From CAYZQH01 sp050300015 (GTDB taxonomy: Bacteria; Pseudomonadota; Gammaproteobacteria; Pseudomonadales; Cellvibrionaceae): DNA of 64,000 bases. The translations under genes were made by a program, and so were the position numbers. This document shows positions 55,096-62,231 of the stretch, piece by piece (the stretch's first letter is position 1; each line of letters opens with the position of its first letter). The stretch spans positions 434,001 through 498,000 of the forward strand of contig JBNKWZ010000021.1 in assembly GCA_050300015.1 (NCBI GenBank). The letters run 5' to 3'. The notes beneath the pieces are model-generated. The model saw only the letters and a list, made by a program, of their open reading frames with translations, was not told the DNA's origin and did not search any database.

Positions 55096-56322
55096 ATGAG
55101 CGAAGCAAGCTATGAAGTGATGCAAGATGGTGGTGTACCGATCAAATCGTGGACTAAGGGTGTGCCATTTGAAGATAAAGCCAGAAGTCAGCTGAAGAAT
55201 ATTTCGCGCATGCCATTTATACATAAGTGGGTTGCGGCGATGCCGGATGTACATCTTGGTAAAGGCGCGACGATTGGTTCGGTTGTACCCACGGTGGGGG
55301 CGGTTATTCCTGCTGCGGTGGGAGTGGATATTGGTTGCGGGATGATGGCCGTGAAAACAAGCCTGACAGCTAAAGATCTGCCGGACAACTTATTGGGTAT
55401 TCGCTCAGTGATTGAGGCGGCTGTGCCACACGGGCGATCTAACCGCGCAAGGGGTGACAGGGATAAAGGTGCGTGGGCAAATGCTCCCGACGATGTGGCG
55501 GGTGCGTGGGCACCGTTAGCCAATCAGTTTGATGCATTGAAAGAAAAACACGCTGTTTTAAAAAATACAAACAACCTGAACCATCTTGGCACGCTGGGTA
55601 CAGGTAATCACTTTATCGAGATGTGTCTGGATGAGCATCAAGGCGTTTGGTTGATGCTGCACAGCGGTTCTCGTGGTGTCGGGAATCGCATCGGCACACA
55701 TTTTATAGAGTTGGCAAAGAAGGATATGGAACGTTGGCACATTCGTCTGCCTGATGCTGATCTGGCTTATCTGCCTGAAGGAAGTGAGCACTTTGATCAG
55801 TACGTTGAGGCGGTGGAGTGGGCCCAACATTTCGCACGGGTGAACAGAGAGGTCATGATGGCGCGTGTGATTGGTGCCGTAAAGAAAGTGCTTGGTCGAG
55901 AGTTCGAAGCGCGAATGGAAGCGGTGAACTGTCACCACAACTATATCTCGAGAGAAAACCATTACGGAAAAAATGTACTGGTTACTCGTAAAGGTGCTGT
56001 GCGAGCTCGTGAAGGTGAGATGGGGATTATTCCTGGAAGTATGGGCGCTAAGTCGTTCATCGTCCGAGGTCTGGGAAATGAAGAAAGTTTTTGCAGTTGC
56101 AGCCATGGGGCTGGAAGAGTGATGTCTCGTACCCAGGCTAAAAAAGTCGTATCGCTTGATGAGCATAAATTGGCAACGGCGGATGTGGAGTGCCGTAAGG
56201 ATGAAGGTGTGATCGATGAAACGCCTTCTGCCTACAAGCCGATTGAAAAGGTCATGGCAGCGCAGAAAGACTTAGTGGAAATTGTATATACCCTAAAGCA
56301 GATTGTCTGTGTCAAAGGTTAA
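55096..56322 (+). CDS. rtcB: RNA ligase RtcB
   Basis: 408 residues, equal to E. coli RtcB. GTP/Mn2+-dependent ligase that joins RNA 2',3'-cyclic phosphate or 3'-phosphate ends to 5'-OH ends. Metal ligands and active-site motifs are intact: MPDVHLGKG, GVDIGCGM (Cys81), NCHHNY, and SCSHGAGR, which holds the guanylated His. ATG 55096 is preferred: AAAGGAG lies six bases upstream and the length agrees. An upstream ATG at 55066 sits only one base from another AAGGAGG. First gene under the sigma54 promoter. Confidence 0.97.
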   Translation: MSEASYEVMQDGGVPIKSWTKGVPFEDKARSQLKNISRMPFIHKWVAAMPDVHLGKGATIGSVVPTVGAVIPAAVGVDIGCGMMAVKTSLTAKDLPDNLLGIRSVIEAAVPHGRSNRARGDRDKGAWANAPDDVAGAWAPLANQFDALKEKHAVLKNTNNLNHLGTLGTGNHFIEMCLDEHQGVWLMLHSGSRGVGNRIGTHFIELAKKDMERWHIRLPDADLAYLPEGSEHFDQYVEAVEWAQHFARVNREVMMARVIGAVKKVLGREFEARMEAVNCHHNYISRENHYGKNVLVTRKGAVRAREGEMGIIPGSMGAKSFIVRGLGNEESFCSCSHGAGRVMSRTQAKKVVSLDEHKLATADVECRKDEGVIDETPSAYKPIEKVMAAQKDLVEIVYTLKQIVCVKG

Positions 56323-56406
56323 CAAGGATGAATTTTTATGCCAGGGGACGGCATACCAAAAGGACGATGGGTGTGTTGGTAACACTAAAATAATTAGAGA
56401 ATTAAA

Positions 56407-57471
56407 ATGAAAACGATAGATGGTTCACATGGCGAAGGTGGTGGTCAAATTTTCCGCACATCGCTCACCTTGGCAATGGTTTTAGGTGTACCAGTGTGTG
56501 TAAAAAATATTCGCGCTGGTAGAAATAAGCCGGGGCTGCTTCGCCAGCATTTAGCGTGTTTAAACGCGGCAAAGGCAATAAGTAATGCTGATGTCGAGGG
56601 CGGAAATATCGGCTCGCAGGAAGTGATATTTTCACCAGGGAAGGTGCAGGGCGGGAAATTTGAGTTCTCAGTCGGAACGGCAGGGAGCACGACATTAATA
56701 TTTCAAACACTATTATTGCCGCTTTTGTTCTCTGGTAAAGAGAGTTGTATTACTTTGTCTGGTGGAACACACAATGGCATGGCACCCAGTTATGAATTTT
56801 TAGCCCTTAGCTTTTTGCCGCTTATACGTGCAATGGGTGGAGATGTTCAATCTCATCTTGAGAATTATGGATTTTATCCGGTGGGTGGTGGTATTTGGAA
56901 GGCTGAAATAAAGCCAGTAAAGGCGCTAGAGCCTTTGCACCTCAACGCAGTAGGTGAGACGCGTGAGCTTAGAGCTGTGGCGGTATCGAGCAAAATACCG
57001 CGGCATGTTGCGGAGCGAGAGCTCGTCCAGGTCCTTACTAACTACGAGCTGGATGAAATTGCAGCCGAGGTTCGAGAAGTGCGATCAGTTGGGCCTGGAA
57101 ATATGTTGTCTTTACAGCGCTCACAAGATGGATTTGTAAATGTATTTGATAGCTTTGGTCAGAAAAATGTAAGTGCTGAAAAAGTCGCTAATAAAGCTAT
57201 TCGTATGCTGCGGCACTTCGAGCAAGCAAATGTGACAGTAGATGAGCATCTGGCTGACCAGCTTTTACTACCCATGATTTTTGGTAAGGGTGGTAGCTTT
57301 ACGACGACTGAACCGTCACAACACCTTTTAACCAATGTTCATGTTATTGAGCAGTTTGTTGGCAAGAGAGCGCTGTTAACGAAGTTGAGTGATAGGGCAT
57401 GGCGAGTAGATGTAAAAGGTTTTGCACTCGATCTTGATTGCTCTGCAGTTGATGTGGGTTTAACTTTTTGA
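56407..57471 (+). CDS. rtcA: RNA 3'-terminal phosphate cyclase
   Basis: 354 residues (E. coli 338). Converts RNA 3'-phosphate to 2',3'-cyclic phosphate with ATP. GSHGEGGGQIFRTSL near residues 7-21 and GPGNML are the family signatures, and the nucleophilic His is in SQHLLTN near residue 300. It follows rtcB by 84 bases holding two short hairpins (56338-56354 and 56373-56385). The mRNA continues into a structured stretch with tRNA-like sequences. Confidence 0.96.
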   Translation: MKTIDGSHGEGGGQIFRTSLTLAMVLGVPVCVKNIRAGRNKPGLLRQHLACLNAAKAISNADVEGGNIGSQEVIFSPGKVQGGKFEFSVGTAGSTTLIFQTLLLPLLFSGKESCITLSGGTHNGMAPSYEFLALSFLPLIRAMGGDVQSHLENYGFYPVGGGIWKAEIKPVKALEPLHLNAVGETRELRAVAVSSKIPRHVAERELVQVLTNYELDEIAAEVREVRSVGPGNMLSLQRSQDGFVNVFDSFGQKNVSAEKVANKAIRMLRHFEQANVTVDEHLADQLLLPMIFGKGGSFTTTEPSQHLLTNVHVIEQFVGKRALLTKLSDRAWRVDVKGFALDLDCSAVDVGLTF

Positions 57472-57488
57472 TTTTGTACGGATTTGGT

Positions 57489-57525
57489 GGGTGCTTTATG
57501 GCTTGGTTTCAGACATAAAGTGCCC
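57489..57525 (+). ncRNA. hairpin in the rtcA-tRNA spacer
   Basis: GGGTGCTTTATG (57489-57500) pairs with CATAAAGTGCCC (57514-57525): 12 base pairs, two of them G-U, with a 13-base loop. G-U pairs tolerated on the + strand suggest RNA structure in the rtc transcript. No U-run follows, so it is not a plain terminator. Confidence 0.5.
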
Positions 57526-57643
57526 GCTTCACAGAAGTTTATATCTCTGCCGAGGGTTAGCGGTACTGGTTCTGTATGCCAGGCTGGCGCAAGCGTCTCT
57601 GACGTATTGTGTACCAATTCGAAAGCAGGAATAAGCTACCACT

Positions 57644-57717
57644 GTTTTTGTAGCTCAGTTGGGTAGAGCACTCGATTTATAATCGACCTGGCGTGGGTTC
57701 GAATCCCACCAGAAACA
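57644..57717 (+). tRNA. tRNA-like gene, anticodon UAU (Ile-AUA type)
   Basis: Cloverleaf: acceptor GTTTTTG/CAGAAAC (one G-U pair), D arm GCTC-AGTTGGGTA-GAGC, anticodon arm CTCGA-TTTATAA-TCGAC with a C-C mismatch at the base, variable loop CTGGC, T arm GTGGG-TTCGAAT-CCCAC, discriminator A. Anticodon positions 34-36 read TAT, rare in bacteria, where AUA is normally read by a lysidine-modified CAU tRNA. The genome does not encode CCA (CAA follows), unlike the four intact tRNAs elsewhere in the window. It sits inside the rtcBA-slipin unit on the same strand, 172 bases after rtcA. Confidence 0.82.
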
Positions 57718-57721
57718 CAAT

Positions 57722-57797
57722 GTCGTCTTTTAAACGACTTCAATGGTAAGGGTCGAGAGACCTCGAGGTTCGAATCCTCACAAGATTAGGGTTCTTG
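57722..57797 (+). ncRNA. tRNA-Lys-like arms without acceptor or D arm
   Basis: Directly after the tRNA: GTCGT-CTTTTAA-ACGAC (57722-57738), whose seven-base loop is identical to the tRNA-Lys(UUU) anticodon loop; then a small hairpin GGTC-GAGA-GACC (57751-57762) with a GNRA loop; then a T-arm GAGG-TTCGAAT-CCTC (57765-57779); then CAAGA-TTAGGGT-TCTTG (57781-57797). Order and spacing mimic the lower half of a tRNA, but no 5' acceptor strand or D arm exists. It may be a tRNA remnant, a decoy, or part of a tRNA-mimicking RNA such as a Y RNA. Confidence 0.6.
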
Positions 57798-58098
57798 ATA
57801 CAAAAACCTACGAGAGGTCCATGGTCTTGATTTGGACTACTTCGTTGCGAAAGCGATGATGTTAGGAGAACTCCAGGCGCCGACAATGTAGCCGGGTCAG
57901 ATGGGTCGAATCAGCACGAAGACATACTACGGATATGACACGTTTATATGCCACCTCAACAGATAGTGATGATTGCAGGGTGAGTGATAAATAAGTTTAT
58001 TCCTCTGGTTTAAATTCCTGTTGATTTTAAGTTTGATCCTCCTGTATTCGAGGGTGGGCCTCGCCATTTATTAATATCATTAGGCAAAAGGAAATACG
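57798..58098 (+). ncRNA. structured spacer before the slipin gene
   Basis: About 300 bases with no supported protein gene. Hairpins include GTCCA/TGGAC (about 57817-57837) inside ACGA/TCGT arms, and a TCGTTGC-GAAA-GCGATGA stem-loop near 57841-57858 with a GNRA loop. A GGGTCGAATC near 57904 is reminiscent of a degenerate T loop. Probably a continuation of the tRNA-like RNA region or the slipin 5' leader. Confidence 0.4.
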
Positions 58099-59244
58099 AT
58101 GTTACTTTTCAAAACAGTTGATATTGCCGATAACGAACGAGCCCTGCTATTTGATCGAGATCGGCTACAAAAAGTGCTTGGCCCGGGCAGGCACCGCCTG
58201 CGTACCTTTGGGCGAAAGTTAACCGTTGAAAAATACGATATCACGTCGGTGCGCTTTGAACATCCAAAGCTGAAGTTTTTGGTGCGCCAATACCACGCAC
58301 TTTTTGAAGACTTTGTAGATGTGTTCGATCTGAATGACAGCGAGGTCGGTGTTATCTATCGGGATCAAAAAATCTCAGACATTCTACCTCCAGGTAATTT
58401 GTTGGTCGGGTGGAGGGGTGCTGAAGATGTTCGAGTTGATATCGTAGATATCACCAAGAGCTTTGAGATCAAGGATGAGCTTGTAGCACTTTTGGGAAGA
58501 GGTGTAAAAATTGGCACCAGCCGACAGGTCGCAAATGCGATTAATTATGTGGAAGTGCCAGACGAGCACGTTGGGTTGCTTCAAGTTAACGGTAAGTTAG
58601 AGCGTGTGCTTAACACGGGACCTTACGCCTTTTGGCGTTACAACCGATCAGTGGTTGTGAAGCTGCTTGATTTACGTGTTCAGACGATCGACGTCAGTGG
58701 TCAAGAAATCTTGACCAAAGATCGAGTAAGTTTACGTATTAACTTGTCAGCCAGCTACAACATTACCGGTCCAGAAACAGTTGCGCTAAAACTGAAAGAC
58801 TACTCAAGCTTTCTTTATTTAGAGCTGCAATTGCGATTGCGAGAGGCTGTGGGTACAAAACTGCTAGATGAGTTGCTCGCAGATAAGGGTGCCCTCAATT
58901 CAGTCATCGCCAATGGCGTAAGCGAGAAGCTTGCCGAGTTTGGTATTAAGTTGCGTAGCGTTGGTGTAAAAGACATTATCCTACCTGGCGATATGAAGGT
59001 GATACTAAATCAGGTGGTCGAAGCCCAAAAAGAAGCCGAGGCCAACGTGATTAAACGCCGCGAGGAAACTCAAGCGATGCGATCGCTTCACAACACCGCG
59101 AAGGTAATGGAAAATAATCCAGTGCTTTTGCGATTGAAAGAGCTCGAGGCGCTAGAACGAATCACTGCAAAAATCGATAAGATTTCGGTGTACGGTGGTT
59201 TAGATAGTGTTTTGAACGATATGGTTAAGATAGCTCCATCTTAA
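58099..59244 (+). CDS. slipin (SPFH/stomatin-like) protein associated with the rtc operon
   Basis: 381 residues. It has an SPFH/band-7 core from about residue 160 (VEVPDEHVGLLQVNGKLERVLNTGPYAFW) and a coiled-coil region with VVEAQKEAEANVIKRREETQAMRSL, as in slipins. The first 150 residues look like an additional, divergent SPFH-type copy (NERALLFDRDRLQKVLGPGRHRL). No membrane helix is evident, unlike standard stomatins, so it may act peripherally. Such genes are reported near RNA repair genes in several bacteria, as I recall; the function is unknown. RBS AAGG precedes the ATG. Confidence 0.85.
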   Translation: MLLFKTVDIADNERALLFDRDRLQKVLGPGRHRLRTFGRKLTVEKYDITSVRFEHPKLKFLVRQYHALFEDFVDVFDLNDSEVGVIYRDQKISDILPPGNLLVGWRGAEDVRVDIVDITKSFEIKDELVALLGRGVKIGTSRQVANAINYVEVPDEHVGLLQVNGKLERVLNTGPYAFWRYNRSVVVKLLDLRVQTIDVSGQEILTKDRVSLRINLSASYNITGPETVALKLKDYSSFLYLELQLRLREAVGTKLLDELLADKGALNSVIANGVSEKLAEFGIKLRSVGVKDIILPGDMKVILNQVVEAQKEAEANVIKRREETQAMRSLHNTAKVMENNPVLLRLKELEALERITAKIDKISVYGGLDSVLNDMVKIAPS

Positions 59245-59342
59245 TCTGCGTCTGATTAATTCCAGATAGCTTCTGGCATTCAGAGCTTTTTGAAATCAAG
59301 GCAGTGATTTAACTGTTTTTAGCTCCTGCAAAAACGGCATTT

Positions 59343-59358
59343 CCGCCATTCATGGCGG
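59343..59358. repeat. short hairpin with ATTCAT loop
   Basis: CCGCC-ATTCAT-GGCGG, a five-base stem with a six-base loop. Its shape and loop resemble the hairpins of the mosaic at 61135-61437, so it may be a member of the same family. Confidence 0.4.
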
Positions 59359-59412
59359 TCAAGTCATACTGGTGGTCTGACGAAAATCACTAACGAAGAG
59401 TTCGGAAAGCTC

Positions 59413-59646
59413 AGAAAGCCCCGAAGGGCGCGGCTTCAAAGCCCTTCTGAGGGTGTTACTTTCCTTATTAAGGACTACGGTCATTAACAAGGAAAGTGCC
59501 TTGCCAGCTGAGTTTTGGCCTCTAATTATAAGAAATGGGCGCAAGACTGCACGGGTGCAGGCGGTAGGGCGACGCAGGAAGCCCAAGCCGAGAAGCCATT
59601 GGGATTTGATCAGAAGTTCCCTAGATTCTAGTGTCTCGGCTTTTTT
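59413..59646 (+). ncRNA. candidate structured RNA ending in a terminator
   Basis: A run of hairpins without coding potential: GAAGGGC/GCCCTTC (near 59413-59437), ACTTTCCTT (59458-59466) with AAGGAAAGT (59489-59497), CTGCA-CGGG-TGCAG (about 59549-59562), and finally AAGCCGAGA (59585-59593) with TCTCGGCTT (59634-59642) followed by six T. The last stem has an inner fold with GGGA/TCCC and CTAGA/TCTAG. The + strand U-run gives the direction. It is either an independent small RNA or the 3' end of the slipin transcript. Confidence 0.5.
59585..59646 (+). terminator. rho-independent terminator after slipin/candidate RNA
   Basis: Nine perfect base pairs AAGCCGAGA/TCTCGGCTT, long structured loop, then TTTTTT at 59641-59646. 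Likely closes the rtcBA-tRNA-slipin transcription unit or the candidate RNA. Confidence 0.65.
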
Positions 59647-59859
59647 GCGAGATTGTAGTCTTTCACAAGTCTCCCTTGCCCCGGTCCAGGAGGTTCGCAC
59701 CTTCATGTGCTTAGCCCTGCGGGCCTTGGTGTTTGGTCGGGCTCTAAAAGGGTGACTTCAGCCAAGCCCTTTTGACTGTGAAGCCTGTATAATACCCTTG
59801 GGTCCGTTTTGGCCTTGGGCGACGGGCGTCATGAATCTAATTAAGAATGGGTTATTACG

Positions 59860-61008
59860 ATGGGGCAAGTTGCCAAATTTTTTACAAACAGTGTGCAGTT
59901 GGCTGTGTGGTGGGCTTTGGGTATGGCTTTAAGCGGTTGTATTGCGACAGGTGGTAGTGGTTACAGTAGCACATCTTCTAGTTCGTCCTCTAGCAGTAGT
60001 TCATCCAATGGTGGGCCACGCTCTATTGGCGTGAATGACCCTGGCATTCGCTACATCGGGCGAGTGGCACTGAGTGACGATTCAGTCGAGTTTGATTGGG
60101 CTAATACACAAATTGAGTTCCGTATTGAGGCACCAGAGCTGTCGCTGCAATTTGACGATGGCAGAAATGACTACAATGTATTCGTAAACGGCGAGCTCAA
60201 TAGTGTATTGACGACGCAGCCGGGCGTTAGTCGCTATTCTGTTTCGTTGCCAGGTGGCCCTCAAACGGTAAAAATCACCAAGCGTACAGGCCCTAATTTT
60301 GGTGCAGGTCGATTTTTGGGGTTAACGTTGCCGCAAGGAGGGCAATTGCTGGGCTTGCCCGAACAACCAGCGCATAAAATTGAATTTATTGGCGATTCCT
60401 ATACGGTCGGTTATGGCAATGAGGGCCCTGCTTTGGATTGTGGCGGCACTTATCGGCCCTACGAGAACAGTTATTTTTCGTATGCCCCAATTGCCGCTCG
60501 GGCTTTAAATGCGCAAAGCCACTCCATTGCCATTTCGGGGTTGGGCGCAGTGCGTAATTATGGTGACACCAATACCACAAGTCCAATGCCGATGCCGTAT
60601 TACTATGGCAGAACCTTGATGTCGAAGGCCGATCTAAACTGGGATTTTGATGCATGGGTACCCGACGCGGTAGTGATTAAGCTTGGCACCAATGATTACA
60701 GCACCGAGCCTAGTCCACCGGCCGATGTGTTTATTCAAGGTGTTCATGATCTCATTACAGCGGTGAACGCTGCCTATGGGCAATTACCCATTTTTCTATT
60801 GGCAGACAGTGCCTTGGCCAACGTTACCGCCAATATGCAAACAGCCGCGCAACAGCAGCAGGCCATGGGGAATGCGCAAGTACGTTACGTTCAAGTGACG
60901 CACCCACCGCAATCCCAACTGGGCTGTGATTGGCATCCTATGACTTCTGGGCACCAGGCCATGGCGAACGAACTGGTCTCCAAAATTCGGCCCATTTTGG
61001 GGTGGTAG
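59860..61008 (+). CDS. CE2-type SGNH carbohydrate esterase lipoprotein
   Basis: 382 residues. Signal peptide with lipobox LSGC (Cys27), then a polyserine linker (about 36-49) typical of secreted polysaccharide-degrading enzymes of Cellvibrio/Saccharophagus relatives. An N-terminal beta-rich domain (about 60-165) and an SGNH hydrolase domain follow: nucleophile in IGDSYT (Ser180), GTND block, and DWHP (Asp357, His359) as the catalytic acid/base. This two-domain order matches family 2 esterases, which deacetylate xylan or mannan-type sugars. No other glycan-degrading gene is nearby. Confidence 0.88.
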   Translation: MGQVAKFFTNSVQLAVWWALGMALSGCIATGGSGYSSTSSSSSSSSSSSNGGPRSIGVNDPGIRYIGRVALSDDSVEFDWANTQIEFRIEAPELSLQFDDGRNDYNVFVNGELNSVLTTQPGVSRYSVSLPGGPQTVKITKRTGPNFGAGRFLGLTLPQGGQLLGLPEQPAHKIEFIGDSYTVGYGNEGPALDCGGTYRPYENSYFSYAPIAARALNAQSHSIAISGLGAVRNYGDTNTTSPMPMPYYYGRTLMSKADLNWDFDAWVPDAVVIKLGTNDYSTEPSPPADVFIQGVHDLITAVNAAYGQLPIFLLADSALANVTANMQTAAQQQQAMGNAQVRYVQVTHPPQSQLGCDWHPMTSGHQAMANELVSKIRPILGW

Positions 61009-61026
61009 TAGCAAGGTTGCGATGGT

Positions 61027-61050
61027 GAGCAACGTCGTTGCTCCATATTT
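61027..61050 (+). terminator. terminator of the esterase gene
   Basis: GAGCAAC-GTC-GTTGCTC (61027-61043), a seven-base-pair stem 18 bases after the stop, followed by CATATTTT. A second small hairpin CTCGA-TAG-TCGAG follows at 61081-61093. Confidence 0.6.
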
Positions 61051-61134
61051 TAAGCCGCATAAATTAAATATCGGTTTTCGCTCGATAGTCGAGGTGCTTG
61101 GATGTGCTTCGTTGTCGGAAGCCAAAAGGCCGTC

Positions 61135-61172
61135 TCTTGAGCGTCCATGCTCCCGTCGGCATTAGTGCATCC
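61135..61172. repeat. 38-base dispersed repeat, copy A
   Basis: Matches 63600-63637 at 36 of 38 positions in the same orientation. It contains the hairpin GAGC-GTCCAT-GCTC (61139-61152) and the start of GTGC-ATCCGT-GCAC. First element of the hairpin mosaic. Confidence 0.85.
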
Positions 61173-61437
61173 GTGCACGTCAATCACGCCCGACACAACA
61201 AACACTTAGGATGAAGTGTTTGCACAGCCATCGGCTGCCGAAGGCGAGCCACAGGGACGTGGCGAGTGACCCTGCTTTGTAGCTGCCTTCACTCCCAGCA
61301 ACCTTTTAACGACTGCGGTGAGGGTCAATCATTCGAGCCATCCTTGGCTCTCACCACGAGGGCGGCTGTGCCGTGCAAAACTGCTTTCCTGCAGTTTTGT
61401 CCAGGACGTCCACCGCTTTCACGCGCGTCCATGCGCG
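61135..61437. repeat. mosaic of short hairpins with TCC-core hexaloops
   Basis: At least seven different hairpins in 300 bases, most with a six-base loop carrying TCC on one strand: GAGC-GTCCAT-GCTC (61139), GTGC-ATCCGT-GCAC (61165), CAAACACTT-AGGATG-AAGTGTTTG (61199), GCCAC-AGGGAC-GTGGC (61248), GAGCC-ATCCTT-GGCTC (61335), CAAAACTGC-TTTCCT-GCAGTTTTG (61376) and CGCGC-GTCCAT-GCGCG (61422). Stems differ in sequence and length (4-9 pairs) while loop size and core persist. No gene, transposase or CRISPR-like periodicity is present. I do not recognise the element. Confidence 0.75.
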
Positions 61438-61630
61438 CTCATTCGATAAAAGGTTACTTCCGTTCAGCGTTGTGAAAGGGTAGGGAAAGGCGTAACCAGA
61501 AGGGAAGGGGTCAATAGAGGTGTCTCGTTTGGTTATTGCAGTCTATATTTGGTATTCGAGATCACAAATTTTATCTATTTCTCAATGGCTTTGTTTCAAA
61601 CGATAGATCGTACTTTCACTGCGTTTTAAG

Positions 61631-62032
61631 TTAATCGGAAATTACGCTGGGGTTGTTGATAGGAGTATAAAACTCTTCAATGGCTGGGCAATCAAAAGGC
61701 TTGCCTGTCAACTTAGGGATTTCCTTCTGCAGATAGGGGTAATATTCATTTAGAGGTCGATCGTCATCGTCCGCTAGAAAGACAACTTCCTTCATCTCTG
61801 GTGTCGATACAGATCCATGAATAGCTCTCACCAACGTAGTTTGTCTCTCAGACGAATCAAGCTTATTAAGATCTTCCAGCTTACCTGACTTTTCCCAATA
61901 CTTTAAGTCGTGGATCTCACAAAAGTGCTTTACGTCCATTAAAAAGACTTGAGTTTTTTCTTCTTCGGCTTCGAAGCAGGATGCCAGTAAAAAGGCGGAG
62001 CAGAGGTAGAACGCAAGGCTAGCACTTCGCAT
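61631..62032 (-). CDS. small lipoprotein of unknown function
   Basis: 133 residues with a lipoprotein signal (lipobox LLASC, Cys19). The mature part is acidic with three further Cys-containing or charged segments (VKHFCEIHDLKYWEKSGKLEDLNKLDS, KPFDCPAIEEF outline) and an Asp cluster (LADDDDRP). I do not recognise a family. A location near a putative metallopeptidase and another lipoprotein makes an immunity-type role conceivable, without direct evidence. Confidence 0.7.
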   Translation of the reverse strand: MRSASLAFYLCSAFLLASCFEAEEEKTQVFLMDVKHFCEIHDLKYWEKSGKLEDLNKLDSSERQTTLVRAIHGSVSTPEMKEVVFLADDDDRPLNEYYPYLQKEIPKLTGKPFDCPAIEEFYTPINNPSVISD

Positions 62033-62082
62033 AACATCTCCTACTTGGGCGGATTTCGAAGGTCGTTGACCATTTTTTGGAT

Positions 62083-62124
62083 GTTTGGGGTCAGAGTAAA
62101 ATCTTTTTTACTCTGACCCCAAAC
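62083..62124. repeat. REP/MITE-like perfect inverted repeat
   Basis: GTTTGGGGTCAGAGTAAA (62083-62100) and TTTACTCTGACCCCAAAC (62107-62124), a perfect 18-base inverted repeat (19 with the next pair) around a short T-rich loop. Repeats with a GGGGTCAGAGTA core are, as I recall, common next to IS200-like/REP-associated tyrosine transposases. No transposase is here, so it would be a solitary non-autonomous copy. It may also terminate transcription on both strands. Confidence 0.75.
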
Positions 62125-62231
62125 GTCGTGGCCACGCTATTCGTTCTAGCGCTAAATGGGATGGCCGCAGATTCTTATGCTTTTATATGCGCGCCAAAAT
62201 AGTCGAGCGTCCAACCGTCTATTAAGGAGTG

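Noticed and set aside
57676..57682. tRNA loop TTTATAA as an ochre suppressor that would read the TAA codons in the integrase and parE.
   Set aside because: With the stems as drawn, positions 34-36 are TAT, not TTA. The integrase also has a frameshift that suppression would not repair, and rtcB, slipin and other genes end in TAA and would be misread.
59359..59706. A 115-residue minus-strand frame between slipin and the esterase.
   Set aside because: It runs antisense through stem-loops that end with a + strand terminator, and shows no recognisable protein pattern.
61135..61437. CRISPR array or integron attC sites in the hairpin-rich region.
   Set aside because: There are no equal-length direct repeats with spacers, no cas or integron integrase genes, and no conserved attC core; the stems differ from one hairpin to the next.
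61266..61475. A 69-residue open frame in the hairpin mosaic.
   Set aside because: It is formed entirely by hairpin arms, has no ribosome binding site, and its composition does not look like a protein.
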